From the NCBI GenBank assembly GCA_964570935.1, contig CAZMZP010000051.1, positions 1 through 7,208 of the forward strand: DNA of 7,208 nt, given 5' to 3'. Numbering within the stretch: the first letter of the stretch is position 1; each line of letters opens with the position of its first letter. Below the pieces are notes generated by a model, which searched no databases, was not told where the DNA came from, and was given only the letters and a program-made list of their open reading frames with translations. Of this stretch, positions 6,356 to 7,208 are shown in pieces. The translations under genes and the position numbers were made by a program. Source of the DNA: JAFGJU01 sp964570935 (lineage in GTDB: Bacteria; Eisenbacteria; RBG-16-71-46; JAFGJU01).

Positions 6356-6362
6356 CTCCTTT
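6356..6362 (-). promoter_or_regulatory. Ribosome binding site setting the barrel-TSP3 start
   Basis: AAAGGAG on the minus strand, 6 nt before the ATG at 6349. It rules out the in-frame ATG at 6415. Confidence 0.8.
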
Positions 6363-6383
6363 GCAGAATTTAAGCGCGGCTTC

Positions 6384-6412
6384 AAACTAGGATTTGAGCG
6401 CCGGAAAGTCAA
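6384..6412 (-). promoter_or_regulatory. Candidate promoter for the barrel-TSP3 gene
   Basis: On the minus strand TTGACT (6412-6407, 5 of 6 to the -35 consensus) is followed after 17 nt by TAGTTT (6389-6384). Transcription would start near 6377, about 28 nt before the start codon. The -10 is poor for sigma70, but TAGTTTG resembles the TAnnTTTG element of Bacteroidetes housekeeping promoters. The region is locally A/T-rich. Confidence 0.5.
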
Positions 6413-6514
6413 CAAAAATCAGTGTCTGGAGGCTAGCGGAAGGAAGCGGCGACGCGGGCGGGGCGGCTTTGCAGTCTTGGCGCGGCGAGACGCGGGGTGC
6501 TCTTTACCGCCGTC

Positions 6515-7208
6515 TCACCACAGTCTCAGAAGCACGCATTTCAGGTATTCGCTGACGCGGCCCGGAAGCAGGATTGGATGGTCACGGGACTGGGACCTGA
6601 TTGACACTATCTGGGATTCTCTGCCGGCTCTCTTGGCGGACCTGGCCAGGATGCTCAGGAACGTCTCCCTGTCCACGTTGTGCGAACAGGAGCACGTAAT
6701 CAGAAAACCTCCCGACGCCACGAGTTTCATGGCCTCCGTGTTGAGTCTCTCGTAGATCTCGACGCCCGCCCCCATCTTCCGCTTGCTCTTGACCAGCCCG
6801 GGCGGGTCGAGGACCACGACGTCGAACTTGTCGCCCAGGACCACGAGACGGGACAAGTACGAGAAGCAGTTCTCGTGCACGAAACTGCATCTCCCGGACG
6901 CTCCGTTCAGCTCCGCGCAGCGCCGGGCCGTCTCGAGGGCCCGGGGAGAGCTCTCGATGAACACCGCCTCCCGCGCTCCCTGCCTCACGGCGTCAATCCC
7001 CCACGCCCCGAGGTAACAGAAGCAGTCCAGCACCCTCTTGTCCGGTACTATGTCGGACAGGAGGATTCTGTTTTCGCTCTGGTCGAGATAGAGGCCGGTC
7101 TTCTGCCCATTCAGGACGTCGGCTATCATGAAAAGCGAGATGTCCCGGACCACTTCCGGCCCGGGGTACTGTCCGCGCGCGACCACCTTCTCGAACGGGA
7201 GGTCTTCC
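6515..7208 (-). CDS. rlmI: RlmI-like 23S rRNA (cytosine-C5) methyltransferase (partial, N-terminus beyond window)
   Basis: SAM-dependent RNA methyltransferase of the RlmI/YccW type, which in E. coli makes m5C1962 in 23S rRNA. The frame stays open to the window edge (EDLPFEK precedes the GTG at 7186), so the N-terminal PUA domain and linker are outside and 231 codons remain. Visible motifs: GQKTGLYLDQSENR before the Rossmann fold (about 7105-7082), SAM-binding motif I VLDCFCYLGAWGID, the acidic FIESSPRALE strand, VVLDPPGLVKSK (DPPGLV at 6808-6791) as motif IV, TCSCSH (6697-6680) with the cysteine pair of m5C RNA methyltransferases, and a C-terminal DHPILLPGRVSEYLKCVLLRL matching the family end. 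The GTG at 7186 is not a credible start because conserved residues run on upstream. The exact rRNA target in this organism is inferred. Confidence 0.93.
   Translation of the reverse strand, partial: EDLPFEKVVARGQYPGPEVVRDISLFMIADVLNGQKTGLYLDQSENRILLSDIVPDKRVLDCFCYLGAWGIDAVRQGAREAVFIESSPRALETARRCAELNGASGRCSFVHENCFSYLSRLVVLGDKFDVVVLDPPGLVKSKRKMGAGVEIYERLNTEAMKLVASGGFLITCSCSHNVDRETFLSILARSAKRAGRESQIVSIRSQSRDHPILLPGRVSEYLKCVLLRLW

Larger units (their letters stand above)
6350..6514. other. Gap between the methyltransferase and barrel-TSP3 genes
   Basis: It holds the barrel-gene promoter and ribosome site (6356-6412). An imperfect stem follows the methyltransferase stop on the minus strand: GAGACG (6516-6511) pairs with CGTCTC (6492-6487), and the stem extends inward past one bulged G. 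No T-run follows it, so I do not call it a terminator. No gene is seen here. Confidence 0.45.

Noticed and set aside
4895..6373. A 492-codon open frame on the plus strand, antisense to the barrel-TSP3 gene
   Set aside because: It is the mirror of GC-rich aspartate-rich codons (GAC read as GTC), giving V/R-rich low-complexity protein. It has no ribosome site and no recognisable domain, and the minus-strand gene has a signal peptide, ribosome site and clear repeats.
6487..6516. Inverted repeat after the methyltransferase stop as a terminator
   Set aside because: The stem is imperfect with a bulge and no T-run follows on the minus strand.
7179..7190. GCGACCACCTT in the methyltransferase gene, matching half of the 26-bp dyad
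   Set aside because: Only one half-site (11 bases), encoding ordinary residues of the gene and without the second arm; likely chance.

Overview
The window is GC-rich, gene-dense bacterial DNA with six protein-coding genes: two run off the window edges, four are complete. A signal-peptide beta-barrel protein with thrombospondin type 3 (TSP3) calcium-binding repeats indicates a Gram-negative cell envelope. The mix (alanine racemase, secreted DUF885 peptidase-like protein, MazG, a free-standing ORF6N-domain protein, a barrel-TSP3 protein, an RlmI-type methyltransferase) fits an uncultured member of the FCB-related or deltaproteobacteria-like candidate phyla. That placement is inference; no taxonomic marker is present.

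Layout. 1-993 (minus): 5' part of an alanine racemase gene starting at TTG, with a plausible extended -10 promoter. 994-1269: divergent intergenic region. 1270-3075 (plus): DUF885 protein with a Sec signal peptide and HExxPGH and EGWALYxE motifs. 3072-3920 (plus): mazG, overlapping the previous stop by 4 nt (ATGA), so the two form one operon. 3916-3956: a perfect 17-bp hairpin between convergent genes; its T-run lies on the minus-strand side, inside the lysine codons at the end of mazG. 3980-4504 (minus): ORF6N-domain protein. 4505-4705: gap holding one copy of a 26-bp dyad whose other copy lies inside the ORF6N gene. 4706-6349 (minus): barrel protein ending in six 33-residue TSP3 units, without an OmpA C-terminal domain. 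6350-6514: gap with a good promoter for the barrel gene. 6515-7208 (minus): C-terminal catalytic part of an RlmI-like 23S rRNA cytosine methyltransferase.

Most of the region is housekeeping (D-alanine supply, NTP pool cleaning, rRNA modification) plus envelope proteins. I found no defence system, CRISPR, transposase, tRNA or rRNA. The most unusual signal is the 26-bp dyad shared by the leader and the coding sequence of the ORF6N gene. It may be an autoregulatory operator pair, but this cannot be settled from the sequence alone.
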